Source: Flavobacterium daemonense (lineage in GTDB: Bacteria; Bacteroidota; Bacteroidia; Flavobacteriales; Flavobacteriaceae). From it: a stretch of 64,000 bases of DNA. Every line of letters starts with the position of its first letter. Within the stretch, counting starts at the first letter, position 1. The notes beneath the pieces were generated by a model. That model saw only the letters and a list, made by a program, of their open reading frames with translations, ran no database searches and had not been told where the DNA came from. The translations under genes and the position numbers were made by a program. The DNA is taken from contig NZ_VJYD01000001.1 in NCBI RefSeq assembly GCF_007341385.1, positions 124,001-188,000 of the forward strand, given 5' to 3'. Shown piece after piece: positions 38,045 to 47,196 of the stretch.

Positions 38045-39841
38045 ATGAAAAATCAAATGAGCCGTGGAGAATTTCTTAGGCTAGGAAGCCTTTCTTTGGC
38101 AGGAACTTTAGTAAGTGACTTAACTTTTGCCAATGATTTTTTTTCAAATAATAATGCCGAGAAAGAGGATGCTTTATTAATGCAAAAGCTCATTTCGAGC
38201 AATGACGACAGAGCTAAAATCATTTTAAATAAAGAACTGACAGAACCGGGAATCAGAATCAGTAATTTTCGCCCAATTGCTGGAGCCATAACCGTATTAG
38301 CAGCTTCGATATCCAATTCAAAATCCGAATATTATAAATCTGAAGCTGCAGCTCAGAAATTGAATCAGGCTGTAGATATTTTGCTGAAAGAGCAATACAG
38401 CGATGGCACGCTAGATGCAGGAGGAAACAGGCAGTCGCCCCCGGATACTGCTTTTATTTTAGAATATATTTGTCCAGCGGCAGTTTTGTTAAATGCTGAC
38501 AAACAAAGTGATCTTGCCGAGATAAGAAATAAATTGAAAAAGTTTATTTTGAATGCTGGCGAGGCAATGATAACTGGCGGTGTTCATACGCCGAATCACA
38601 GATGGGTAATTTCTGCGGCTCTGGCAAATATAAATTCGCTTTATCCAGATTCAAGATATGTGGCAAGAATTGACCAATGGCTTGCAGAAGGAATTTATAT
38701 GAATGAAGATGGTCATTATTCAGAACGAAGCGGGATCTATTCTGCCGTAATTGATAAAGCACTAATTACAATGGCGAGATTGTTGAATCGCCCGCAGTTA
38801 CGAGACATCGTAAATAAAAATTTGACGACTTACTTTTATTACACCGAACCAAATGGCGATTTGGTAACAGTTGATTCAAAAAGACAGGATCAATTTATGA
38901 ATACCAAAGTAAACAAATTTTATCTGCAATACAGATACATGGCAATTCACACCAAGAATCCGATGTTTGCATACATGGTTGAATTAATAGAAAACCTACC
39001 AGAATTTACTAATGAAAACCTTCTAGATTCGTTGGCTTTTTTTATGGAAAATAAAGAACTTCAAAGAGAGATTCCTATTGAAGGCAAAGTTACTAATGAT
39101 TTCGAAAAGTTTTTCGCAATTTCAAATTTAGCAAGAATCAGACGCGGAAAAGCTTCGATGACATTATTTGGAGGAAACGACAAACCTTTGCAGATTGTTT
39201 CTGGTAGATCTTCAAATCCAAACTTTTTAATGTATAGAAGAGGTGATGCAATTTTAAAATATATGCGACTTTCTACTTCATTTTTTAGACTAGGATATTT
39301 TAGTAGTGACGGAATTGTAAAAGAAGGAAACAAATATATTTTGAAAGAAACCAAAGAAGGCGATTATTATCAGCCTCTTGCTCCAGAATTTCGAAAAGCT
39401 GATGGGGATTATAAATTATCACCTTCGCCAGATGGTCGTTTTTGGAATAAAATGGATTTTGATTCACGAGTTAAAAGCAATGTGAAATTGCAAACTACTA
39501 CAATAGAGATCATTGAGAATAATGGAACTTTAGATTTGGATTTTAAAGTAGATGGTCCGCCAAATGTTGAAGTTACAATTGAAATGTGTTTTAATGAAAG
39601 AACTACAATTAAAGGAACAGAACAAGACGGAAAAAAGAATAATTTCCTAAAATCTGGATCAGGAGAAGCTACGGTTTCAGGAGATACAATACAATTTGGT
39701 TTAGGTAAATGTGAACATTACAATGTCGACAGTTTAGATAGCGAAGAATATACCTATCATCAAGGCAGTCTGCGTACTAGCGGAGAATATGTTTATATCA
39801 CAGGATTTACGCCATTTTATCACAAAATGACTATTTCTTGA
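38045..39841 (+). CDS. Exported toroid protein, putative polysaccharide lyase-like
   Basis: 598 aa. The N-terminus (MSRGEFLRLGSLSLAG) resembles a twin-arginine signal with only one Arg of the pair. Residues about 60-330 look like an alpha/alpha toroid. Residues about 345-598 are beta-rich, like the sandwich of PL8, PL12 and PL21-type lyases. Possible active-site residues are Asn184-His185 in HTPNHRW and His224-Tyr225 in GHYSERSGIY. In toroid lyases an Asn, His, Tyr and Arg set catalyses beta-elimination at uronic acids. The PUL position supports a carbohydrate role. I cannot assign a family with confidence, and a hydrolase or non-enzymatic role is also possible. Confidence 0.7.
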   Translation: MKNQMSRGEFLRLGSLSLAGTLVSDLTFANDFFSNNNAEKEDALLMQKLISSNDDRAKIILNKELTEPGIRISNFRPIAGAITVLAASISNSKSEYYKSEAAAQKLNQAVDILLKEQYSDGTLDAGGNRQSPPDTAFILEYICPAAVLLNADKQSDLAEIRNKLKKFILNAGEAMITGGVHTPNHRWVISAALANINSLYPDSRYVARIDQWLAEGIYMNEDGHYSERSGIYSAVIDKALITMARLLNRPQLRDIVNKNLTTYFYYTEPNGDLVTVDSKRQDQFMNTKVNKFYLQYRYMAIHTKNPMFAYMVELIENLPEFTNENLLDSLAFFMENKELQREIPIEGKVTNDFEKFFAISNLARIRRGKASMTLFGGNDKPLQIVSGRSSNPNFLMYRRGDAILKYMRLSTSFFRLGYFSSDGIVKEGNKYILKETKEGDYYQPLAPEFRKADGDYKLSPSPDGRFWNKMDFDSRVKSNVKLQTTTIEIIENNGTLDLDFKVDGPPNVEVTIEMCFNERTTIKGTEQDGKKNNFLKSGSGEATVSGDTIQFGLGKCEHYNVDSLDSEEYTYHQGSLRTSGEYVYITGFTPFYHKMTIS

Positions 39842-39926
39842 GAAATCGTTTGCGTAATAGTGAAAGTATTAAAATGTTAGTTTAAATTTACGAAAATTAA
39901 ATTTAAAACTATAAATAATTGAAATT

Positions 39927-40775
39927 ATGAAATTATCATTGATGACCGCCCTTATGTTTAGTTGTGTTTGTTTTTCGCAAAATAAAACCGACACAAGTTT
40001 GTATATGAAGTCGGATAAAATTACCTATTTGACTGATATCGGCTCAGAATCAGGTGATTTGTATCAAACAATTGGACATCATGGACCAGCAGTCGAAAAT
40101 GAATGGATGGCTTTGAGAATCTATTTTAGTGATAAAGTAGCAATCGATGTTTATTCAAAAGCAAAGCCAGGTTTAGAATTGAAAGCGGCGCATTGGTATC
40201 CAACTCCAGAACAACAAAAAGAAGGTTGGGGAGCTGATTATTATAAAGTAGCGTCAACTGTAGGATTAGGAGGTGTAAAATTGTGGGATGGAGAAAAATT
40301 AGTTCCACTAAATCCGGTAACGAATCGTTTGGCGCGCGTTGGCAAAACAGACACGACTTCATGGATGGAAATGATTTCAAAAGGAGTTCCGTACAAAGGG
40401 AAAAAAGTAGATATTTTAGTTCGTGTAACCGTATTTTCAGGAAAAAGAGAAGCTAAAGTTGAAGCTGTTAGTTTGACAGGAGAAAAAGTACAATTTGCTA
40501 CAGGAGTAAATTATTTCAAAGATTTTCAAACTAAAAAAGGAGCAAATTACATTGCTGTTTGGGGAAAACACCCTGAAGATGTTGCTGCTGAAGTTATTGA
40601 AATGGGAGCTGCAATTAAATATAATCCTAAAGATTATGAAAAAACAACAGATGATGGAACACAGTATCTTCTAATTTCTAAACCAACTAAAAATTTAGAA
40701 ACCCAAATCATTTCTTCAAGTGCCAGAGAGCAAGAATTAAATACTTTGGATAAGCTGGAAGCCTACATAAAATAG
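39927..40775 (+). CDS. DUF4861-type exported protein
   Basis: 282 aa with a Sec signal peptide ending CFSQ (residue 18). It shows QTIGHHGPAVENEWMALRIY, then WGADYYKVASTVGLGGVKLW, a pattern I associate with DUF4861 proteins of Bacteroidota PULs. Those are predicted to have a carbohydrate-processing beta-sandwich fold resembling mutarotases or lyase C-terminal domains. Conserved His-His and Glu residues near 51-58 could form an active site. It is shorter than many members that I recall. It is followed by a MITE-like element and then the phosphoesterase. Function is unknown. Confidence 0.7.
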   Translation: MKLSLMTALMFSCVCFSQNKTDTSLYMKSDKITYLTDIGSESGDLYQTIGHHGPAVENEWMALRIYFSDKVAIDVYSKAKPGLELKAAHWYPTPEQQKEGWGADYYKVASTVGLGGVKLWDGEKLVPLNPVTNRLARVGKTDTTSWMEMISKGVPYKGKKVDILVRVTVFSGKREAKVEAVSLTGEKVQFATGVNYFKDFQTKKGANYIAVWGKHPEDVAAEVIEMGAAIKYNPKDYEKTTDDGTQYLLISKPTKNLETQIISSSAREQELNTLDKLEAYIK

Positions 40776-40812
40776 TGTAGTGATGTTTCGTTGAGCATAA
40801 TTCATCATTTCT

Positions 40813-40950
40813 CTAACACATAGAAACATACATTTGGTATAAAAAAGATGTTAAAAAGAAACTAGTTTCTAACACATAGCCAACTATGTTTGTTTTAAAC
40901 AAGTGAAACGCCTTTTTTGAGCATCTTAAAGCTATGTTTCTATGTGTTTG
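40813..40950 (-). repeat. MITE-like intergenic element, copy D (inverted)
   Basis: Terminal repeats at 40813-40830 and 40932-40950 (CTATGTTTCTATGTG) and the core AGTGAAACGCCTTTTTTGAG match copy C in orientation. The middle retains AACACATAGCCAACTATGTT. It lies between the DUF4861 gene and the phosphoesterase gene. Confidence 0.78.
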
Positions 40951-40987
40951 AAAAAATTATAGCCAACGTAAAAAAGAATAAAATTGT

Positions 40988-42817
40988 ATGTTTAGAATAT
41001 CGGGTTTAATAGTGCTTTTGTTTGCCTTTTATGGATGTAAAATAAAACAGACGGAACGAGGAAAATCGCAACAAATTGCTTTTATTGCCGATGTTCATTT
41101 AGGTGATATTTATGCAAAATTTCAAGATAATAATTATCAAGGAATCAAGAACCCTAATACTGGCGAATATGCCAATATTAGAACAATGAATTCACAATTG
41201 CATTCGACCCGAATATTCAATGAAAACTATTTTGCCTTTATTGTGGCTCTCGACGATATTGCAAAAAGAGGCATTAAACAAGTGGCGCTTCCGGGCGATT
41301 TCAGCGATGACGGACAGCCTGTTCATATAAGAGGATTAAGGAAAATTCTTGATCAATACTCAAAAAAGTATGGAATATCGTTTTTTGTAACAACAGGAAA
41401 TCATGACGCACCAAAACCGTTTGCTCAGGATGCGGTGAAAACCGATTTTTTAGGAAAAGAAGGTAATGAACAAATTATCAGCAGTTCTAAAAGTATTTTA
41501 AAAGCAAAAGAAAATCAGTTAGAACCTATTATTACAGCTGATATAAAAAACGGAGGCTATAAAGAAACTTTGACTGAGATGGCCAGTTTCGGATTTTTTC
41601 CAAAAAAAGACTATTTGTATTGGGAAACTCCTTTTTCAAGTTATTCCTATGACAATTATAGTTTTGATAAAGCAGTACAAGAATCGGCTTTGGAAAAACG
41701 AATTTATCCTGTAAAAGACACTAATTTATTTCTTCCAGATGCAAGTTATTTAGTCGAACCAACAAAAGGAATATGGCTTTTGGCAATTGATGCAAACGCT
41801 TATGTTCCAAATGAAAAGTTATCTGGTTTACCTAATAATCCGAATGATTTTTCAGGAGCTAGTATTGGTTATAACAACGTTCTTATTTATAAAAAACATT
41901 TGATCGAATGGGTAAAAAAAGTTTCGGCGGAAGCCAAACAAAAAGGAAAAATTCTGATTGCTTTTAGTCATTATCCAATGGTTGATTTTAACGATAATGC
42001 TTCAGCAGAAATGAAGCAGCTTTTTGGTTCTGATAAAATGCAATTATCAAGAGTTCCTTCAGAAGAAGTGGCTCAGGCATTTGCAGATGCAGGTATTCAG
42101 ATTCACTTTGGTGGACACATGCATATCAACGATACAGGAGTAAAAACATCGGTAAACGGAAATACATTATTCAATATTCAAACGCCATCTTTGGCAGCTT
42201 ACAAACCTGCATACAAGATACTTACCATACATTCAAATGTTGATTTTGAGATAGAAACTGTAGTAGTTGGTTCTGTTCCAAAATTTAATAGTTTATTCCC
42301 TTTTTATGAAGAGGAATATGCTCATTTACAGCATATAAAAAGCCCAGCTATTTGGAATAAAGATATTTTGAAAGCCAAAGATTATAAAGATTTTACAGAA
42401 TGGCATTTAAAAGAATTAGTGCGTCTTCGGTTTTTACCAGAAGATTTTCCAGTCCCATTTTTAGCTTCGCTCGCAAATCTTTCAGGTAAAGATTTACTCG
42501 AAATCAATAAAAATATTTCAGAAATAGAAAAAGAATTGTCGGCCAGTAATTTAAAGCTTGAAAATTTTGAATCATGGAAAGGACTTGATATGATTTTCGA
42601 TTTTTACAGATTAAAAAATGCCGATGAATTAGCAGTTCCTGAAATTGGTTCTGACAGATTGAAACAATACCAGATCGTTTGCGCACAACTTGAAAAATCT
42701 AGCGACGAAAAACTGATTTTATGGGCAAAAATATTTTTAAAAACAATGAACAGCCAGCCTTCAAATCATTTTAAAATCAACTTAAAAAACAATACTATTG
42801 AGCGTGTAAAACCTTAA
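40988..42817 (+). CDS. Lipoprotein calcineurin-like metallophosphoesterase
   Basis: 609 aa. A lipobox (AFYGC, Cys at residue 17) predicts a membrane-anchored periplasmic or surface enzyme. The five calcineurin-type motifs are intact: ADVHLGD, LPGDFSDDG, TGNHDAP, FSHYPM and GGHMHIND, giving a two-metal phosphoesterase. A C-terminal domain of about 200 residues follows (about 420-609). The family includes phosphodiesterases and phosphomonoesterases, and the substrate cannot be read from the motifs. Within a glycan locus that also has inositol oxygenase, a phospho-sugar or phosphoinositol substrate is attractive. The HTCS gene begins 58 bp downstream. Confidence 0.9.
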   Translation: MFRISGLIVLLFAFYGCKIKQTERGKSQQIAFIADVHLGDIYAKFQDNNYQGIKNPNTGEYANIRTMNSQLHSTRIFNENYFAFIVALDDIAKRGIKQVALPGDFSDDGQPVHIRGLRKILDQYSKKYGISFFVTTGNHDAPKPFAQDAVKTDFLGKEGNEQIISSSKSILKAKENQLEPIITADIKNGGYKETLTEMASFGFFPKKDYLYWETPFSSYSYDNYSFDKAVQESALEKRIYPVKDTNLFLPDASYLVEPTKGIWLLAIDANAYVPNEKLSGLPNNPNDFSGASIGYNNVLIYKKHLIEWVKKVSAEAKQKGKILIAFSHYPMVDFNDNASAEMKQLFGSDKMQLSRVPSEEVAQAFADAGIQIHFGGHMHINDTGVKTSVNGNTLFNIQTPSLAAYKPAYKILTIHSNVDFEIETVVVGSVPKFNSLFPFYEEEYAHLQHIKSPAIWNKDILKAKDYKDFTEWHLKELVRLRFLPEDFPVPFLASLANLSGKDLLEINKNISEIEKELSASNLKLENFESWKGLDMIFDFYRLKNADELAVPEIGSDRLKQYQIVCAQLEKSSDEKLILWAKIFLKTMNSQPSNHFKINLKNNTIERVKP

Positions 42818-42875
42818 ACGAATCTTAAGATTTTATATGTTTAAAAATAATTAGCTTGCATATTTAATTCAGTAT

Positions 42876-45800
42876 ATGAAACAGAATTCCTTTATATTAT
42901 TCTTTTGTTTGATTTTTATTTATAATTCTCATTCTCAGAATATTAAATTTGATCATTATAACGACAACAATGGATTGTCACACAATTCTGTGCGACATAT
43001 TGTTCAGGATAAAAAGGGTTTTTTGTGGTTTGGAACTTTCTCCGGATTGAATCGTTTTGATGGCTATCAGTTTAAAAAATACATGAGCTCTTCACCAAGT
43101 GAGAATCGATTGCATAATGATGATATTACAGCTTTAGACCTTGATGAAGATTCAAACATTTTATGGATTGGAACCAGAAAAGGGCTGACACGTTATAAAA
43201 TCGATACCAACGAATTTATAACGTTTTTGCCTCAAGCGAACAATCCAAAAAGTTTACCTGATGAAGAAATTAGAGCGGTTCATGTAGATAAATTCAAGAG
43301 AGTTTGGGTAGGTACCAAAACCAAAGGAGTTTATATCTTTTTTCAAAAAGAAAACCGTTTTGAAAAAGTAGCCATTCCGGGATTTCAATATGTAAATGAA
43401 ATTTTTGAAGACAAAAATGGCGGAATTTGGGTTGGAAGTTATGAAACGGGATCTGTTGCAAAAATCTCTTTAGATGCTAAAGGCGAAATTGTTCGCATAA
43501 ATAATTATGCCTTAACAGTTCCTAATTCAACTGAGAAAAATCCATACATCAATTTTATTTACGAAGATGCAAAGGCGGATATTTTTATAGGAACTCGTGA
43601 AGGTTTGTATAAGCTTGATAAAGCTGCTGATAAATTTGTCAATCTTTACATAGAAAATAAAGAAATCAGGAATAATTTAGGACCATATTTCTTGTCGGTT
43701 GCTAAAGCTCCGGACGGGAAATATTGGGTTGGAACACTGGGAGGTTTATTGGTTTGCAATCAGTTAGAAGATATTCAAAAAGGGAATTATAAATGGTATT
43801 ATTCAATATTGTCTGATGATTCTTCGATAGTTGACAATTTGGTATCAGCATTATATTTTGATGCGTCAGGTGTTTTATGGATTGGAACTGAAGATGGCTT
43901 AGACAAATATGATCCTTACGAAAATCAGTTTATTCTCAATAAAGATATTTCTCATTATATTGGAAATCAGTCTCCTAGAATTAGAGGTTTTGCAAAAACG
44001 TATGATGAAAAAGTAATCGTAGAAACAAGACACGACGGGCTTTTTATATCTACTGCAAAAGGTTTTGCACCCTTGTACAACAACAAAAAAGACATGGTAA
44101 GTATTTATTCTGATGACGGAAAAATATTTTATTGTGGTCTGTGGAACGGAAATATTTTGGTTTATAATTATGTGACCAATTCATCAAAAGAAGTAAATGT
44201 CGGATTTAAAACGGCACCAGTTTTTGCTTTTAGCAATATTGGAAATCAATCGATTATGATTGGTTCTTTTGGAGAAGGAGCAGTGATTTTAAATACACAA
44301 ACTTTGCAGGTTCAAACTGCTGCAGGCAAATTGCTTCCAGGATTTCAAATTAATGCCATAGAAAAAGACAAAAACAATAATGTCTGGATTGCAACTGAAA
44401 CAGGTATAGGTAGATACAATACAAAAACAGGTAATATAAAAATTTATAAATCTTTATACGCTAAAGAAAAAGGCATACCGCATGATGATAATATTAGCGA
44501 TATTTTAATTGATATAAAAGGAAGAATTTGGGCTTCAACACGCGTTGGGTTATGTCTTTATTCGCCTTCAAAAGATAATTTTATTCCGCTTACAAATCCC
44601 AAAGAATTATCAGGAAACTGGATAACAGATATGTTGTCAGACAGTAAAGGTAATTTGTGGCTCAATATAAACAACAATACGGTTGCAAGACTTAATTCAA
44701 ATTTAAAAGACGTAAATGTTTATCATGTAAAAAGCGGCAACAGGCTAGATGTTTTTAGTTCCAGCAGCTTTTTTAATTTTAATAGTTCTAATATTTATTT
44801 GGGGACCAAAAACGGTATTATCTATTTTTCTTTGGATAAAATAATTAATAACAAATGGTCGCCATCTCCTTTTATTACCGAATTTAAAATTCAGAACGAA
44901 GAGATTGTTCCGGGTACAGAAATTAACGGACAAACTCCGCTTTCCTCTGATTTGAATTACAGCAAAAAGATCGAACTAAGTTATAAAAACCGTGATTTTT
45001 CGCTTCAATTTTCGACACCTTCTTTTACAAACGAAAAACTGAATAAGTTTGAATACATGCTGGAAGGTTTTGATAAGGAGTGGATTTCGACAAATAGCAG
45101 TTCGAGAACGGTTCAATACACTAATCTTTATCCGGGTAAATACACTTTTAAAATAAGATCAAGCAATAGTGACGGTCACTGGAGCAAAGTTGTTTCGTAT
45201 GAAATTATAATTCAGCCTCCTTTTTGGCTTACGCCATTTGCATTGTTTCTGTTTCTAATACTTTTGTCTATTATTTTTTATTTTGTTCGAAAAGAAATTA
45301 GAAACCGTATTCGCTTGAAACAAGAATTATTGACGGAAAAAATCAAGCGTGAACAAGATATTAAGCTTAACAATGAAAAGCTTCGTTTTTTTACCAATAT
45401 TTCTCATGAATTAAGAACGCCTTTGACCTTAATTTTAGGTCCTGCTAAACAATTACTGGAAGATGAAAATGCCAGTGATTATCAAAAAAGCCGATACAAT
45501 TTGATTCACCAAAACGCGAGCCGAATGCTGAATCTGGTAAATCAGGTTTTAGATTTTAGACGTGCCCAAGCGGGGGAATTAAAACTTAAAGTTTCTGAAA
45601 CAGATATTATTTCGTATTCGAAAAACATCTTTGAATCATTCAAAGAATTGGCTTACAATAAGAACATTACATTAAATTTTAATACCGAAAATGAAAATTT
45701 AGTAGGCTGGGTTGATAATGACAAGTATGATAAAATTTTGTACAATTTATTATCCAATGCTTTAAAATTTACAAATAAGTTTGGAAATGTAGATTTGTTC

Positions 45801-46913
45801 ATTAGGCTTAAAGATGGAGAAGAAGGCAGGTTAGTAATTGAAGTAAGCGATGACGGAGTTGGAATTCCTTTAAAAAGTCAAGAGAAAATTTTCAAACGTT
45901 TTTATCAGGTTAAAGGAAATAAGAATCAAAATACAGGATCAGGAATTGGTTTATCATTAGTAAAATCTTTGGTATCGCTTCATAAGGGAACAATTAAATT
46001 GGAAAGTACAGAAGGAGAGGGAAGTACTTTTACTGTCGAGTTGCCAATCGATCGCAGTTTTTATAGTGATAAGGAAGCTTTTGAATTTGTTTTGAAAAAT
46101 GATAATCAGAGCATGTCTATTCCGGAAAAAACGGTGAAAAAGATTATGCAAAATACGGAACTGAAACAAAAAATAGTCGTAGTTGAAGATAATACAGAAC
46201 TAAGAAAATATTTAGTTGATTATTTATCTGATTATTACAAAGTTTATGAAGCCGAAAACGGAATGGAAGGTCTCAAACTATGCAGACAAATTAAACCAAT
46301 TCTTTGTGTGGCCGATGTTATGATGCCAGTAATGGACGGACTAGAATTTTGTGAGGAATTAAAGAAAGATGAATTCATCAGTCATATTCCGGTTGTTTTA
46401 TTGACCGCACTTTCTGAAAATGATGATAAAGTCCGCGGTTATGGCGTTGGTGCCGATGGTTATTTAGTAAAACCGTTTGAGCCTTCATTACTTAAAACTG
46501 TTGTCGAAAATATTATTAGAACAAGGCTTGAATTAAAAGAGAAATTCTCTGGCGATGTAGAAAGCAAGGTTGGTTTACTGACACATTCTCCTATCGATGA
46601 GGAATTTATGGAAAAAATAACAGCTTTGATAAATGATAATTTAAGCGAGGTTGAGTTATCTACCGAATTTCTTTGCGATAAATTAGGTGTAAGCTCGTCA
46701 AAACTCTACAGAAAAATTAAAGAGCTTACAGATTTGGCTCCAAATGAATTTATAAGAACAATCCGTTTGAAAAAAGCAGCACAGCTTTTGAAAACAAAAA
46801 GATACAATGTTTCTGAAGTTACAGAATTAGTTGGTTTTAATGATCCTCTCTATTTCAGCCGATGTTTTAAAAAGCAGTTTGGTTTCCCGCCAAGTAAGTT
46901 AACTACGGGTTGA
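42876..46913 (+). CDS. Hybrid two-component system regulator (HTCS)
   Basis: 1345 aa combining sensor, kinase and transcription factor. A signal peptide (about 1-21) is followed by two periplasmic beta-propellers of Reg_prop repeats (about 25-700, e.g. KGFLWFGTFSGLNRFD) and a Y_Y_Y domain (about 705-785). One membrane helix (about 788-810) leads to HisKA with His844 in [11 protein letters not shown] and HATPase (about 950-1065). The receiver has Asp1147 in VADVMMP, and the C-terminal AraC-type HTH (about 1240-1345) ends GFNDPLYFSRCFKKQFG. Such proteins bind an oligosaccharide in the periplasm and activate their own PUL. It is the only DNA-binding protein of the locus and thus the likely user of the three 21-bp direct repeats. 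Confidence 0.96.
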   Translation: MKQNSFILFFCLIFIYNSHSQNIKFDHYNDNNGLSHNSVRHIVQDKKGFLWFGTFSGLNRFDGYQFKKYMSSSPSENRLHNDDITALDLDEDSNILWIGTRKGLTRYKIDTNEFITFLPQANNPKSLPDEEIRAVHVDKFKRVWVGTKTKGVYIFFQKENRFEKVAIPGFQYVNEIFEDKNGGIWVGSYETGSVAKISLDAKGEIVRINNYALTVPNSTEKNPYINFIYEDAKADIFIGTREGLYKLDKAADKFVNLYIENKEIRNNLGPYFLSVAKAPDGKYWVGTLGGLLVCNQLEDIQKGNYKWYYSILSDDSSIVDNLVSALYFDASGVLWIGTEDGLDKYDPYENQFILNKDISHYIGNQSPRIRGFAKTYDEKVIVETRHDGLFISTAKGFAPLYNNKKDMVSIYSDDGKIFYCGLWNGNILVYNYVTNSSKEVNVGFKTAPVFAFSNIGNQSIMIGSFGEGAVILNTQTLQVQTAAGKLLPGFQINAIEKDKNNNVWIATETGIGRYNTKTGNIKIYKSLYAKEKGIPHDDNISDILIDIKGRIWASTRVGLCLYSPSKDNFIPLTNPKELSGNWITDMLSDSKGNLWLNINNNTVARLNSNLKDVNVYHVKSGNRLDVFSSSSFFNFNSSNIYLGTKNGIIYFSLDKIINNKWSPSPFITEFKIQNEEIVPGTEINGQTPLSSDLNYSKKIELSYKNRDFSLQFSTPSFTNEKLNKFEYMLEGFDKEWISTNSSSRTVQYTNLYPGKYTFKIRSSNSDGHWSKVVSYEIIIQPPFWLTPFALFLFLILLSIIFYFVRKEIRNRIRLKQELLTEKIKREQDIKLNNEKLRFFTNISHELRTPLTLILGPAKQLLEDENASDYQKSRYNLIHQNASRMLNLVNQVLDFRRAQAGELKLKVSETDIISYSKNIFESFKELAYNKNITLNFNTENENLVGWVDNDKYDKILYNLLSNALKFTNKFGNVDLFIRLKDGEEGRLVIEVSDDGVGIPLKSQEKIFKRFYQVKGNKNQNTGSGIGLSLVKSLVSLHKGTIKLESTEGEGSTFTVELPIDRSFYSDKEAFEFVLKNDNQSMSIPEKTVKKIMQNTELKQKIVVVEDNTELRKYLVDYLSDYYKVYEAENGMEGLKLCRQIKPILCVADVMMPVMDGLEFCEELKKDEFISHIPVVLLTALSENDDKVRGYGVGADGYLVKPFEPSLLKTVVENIIRTRLELKEKFSGDVESKVGLLTHSPIDEEFMEKITALINDNLSEVELSTEFLCDKLGVSSSKLYRKIKELTDLAPNEFIRTIRLKKAAQLLKTKRYNVSEVTELVGFNDPLYFSRCFKKQFGFPPSKLTTG

Positions 46914-46968
46914 TTTTGTAATATGACTGCTCGCTCGGACAGATAAGACAAAGCACACAGATAAAACA

Positions 46969-47013
46969 GATAAAACGGATTTTTACCGATTTAATATAAA
47001 AATCCGTTTTATC
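46969..47013. repeat. 16-bp perfect inverted repeat (third repeat family)
   Basis: Arms GATAAAACGGATTTTT (46969-46984) and its complement (46998-47013) flank a 13-nt loop. The surrounding words (CACACAGATAAAACAG on the left, ATCTGTATCATCCGTGTG on the right) extend the palindrome imperfectly. They recall the CACGGAT/ACCCGATT words of the repeats at 5401 and 5745. It follows the HTCS gene and may end its transcript. Confidence 0.7.
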
Positions 47014-47116
47014 GGTTTAAATCTGTATCATCCGTGTGTCATTTTCATAATTAATATAAGTGAAAGATGGTTGATTTTGTAATATGTTGTAAATCAGTAG
47101 ATGTGGTAAAAATCCA

Positions 47117-47142
47117 TCCATGTTTTTGACGAATTAGTCCAT
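47117..47142 (+). promoter_or_regulatory. Candidate HTCS operator O3 upstream of inositol oxygenase
   Basis: TCCAT at 47117 and TCCAT at 47138 are exactly 21 bp apart. A second overlapping TCCAT at 47113 precedes the left one. The site lies 55 bp upstream of the inositol oxygenase start and adjoins the -33 region. Confidence 0.62.
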
Positions 47143-47163
47143 TTAATTCTCTAGTTGATAATA

Positions 47164-47171
47164 TATTTTTG
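47164..47171 (+). promoter_or_regulatory. Candidate promoter -7 box for inositol oxygenase
   Basis: TATTTTTG is a perfect match to TAnnTTTG and begins 26 bp after the right half-site of O3. The -33 region is a weak TTTA, as expected for an activator-dependent promoter. Confidence 0.6.
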
Positions 47172-47196
47172 TGTAGTAATCTTTAAATAAAACAAC

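Noticed and set aside
38045..38150. Twin-arginine signal on the toroid protein
   Set aside because: Only one Arg is present at the SRGEFLR motif, so Tat export is doubtful. A Sec or unusual Tat signal is possible.
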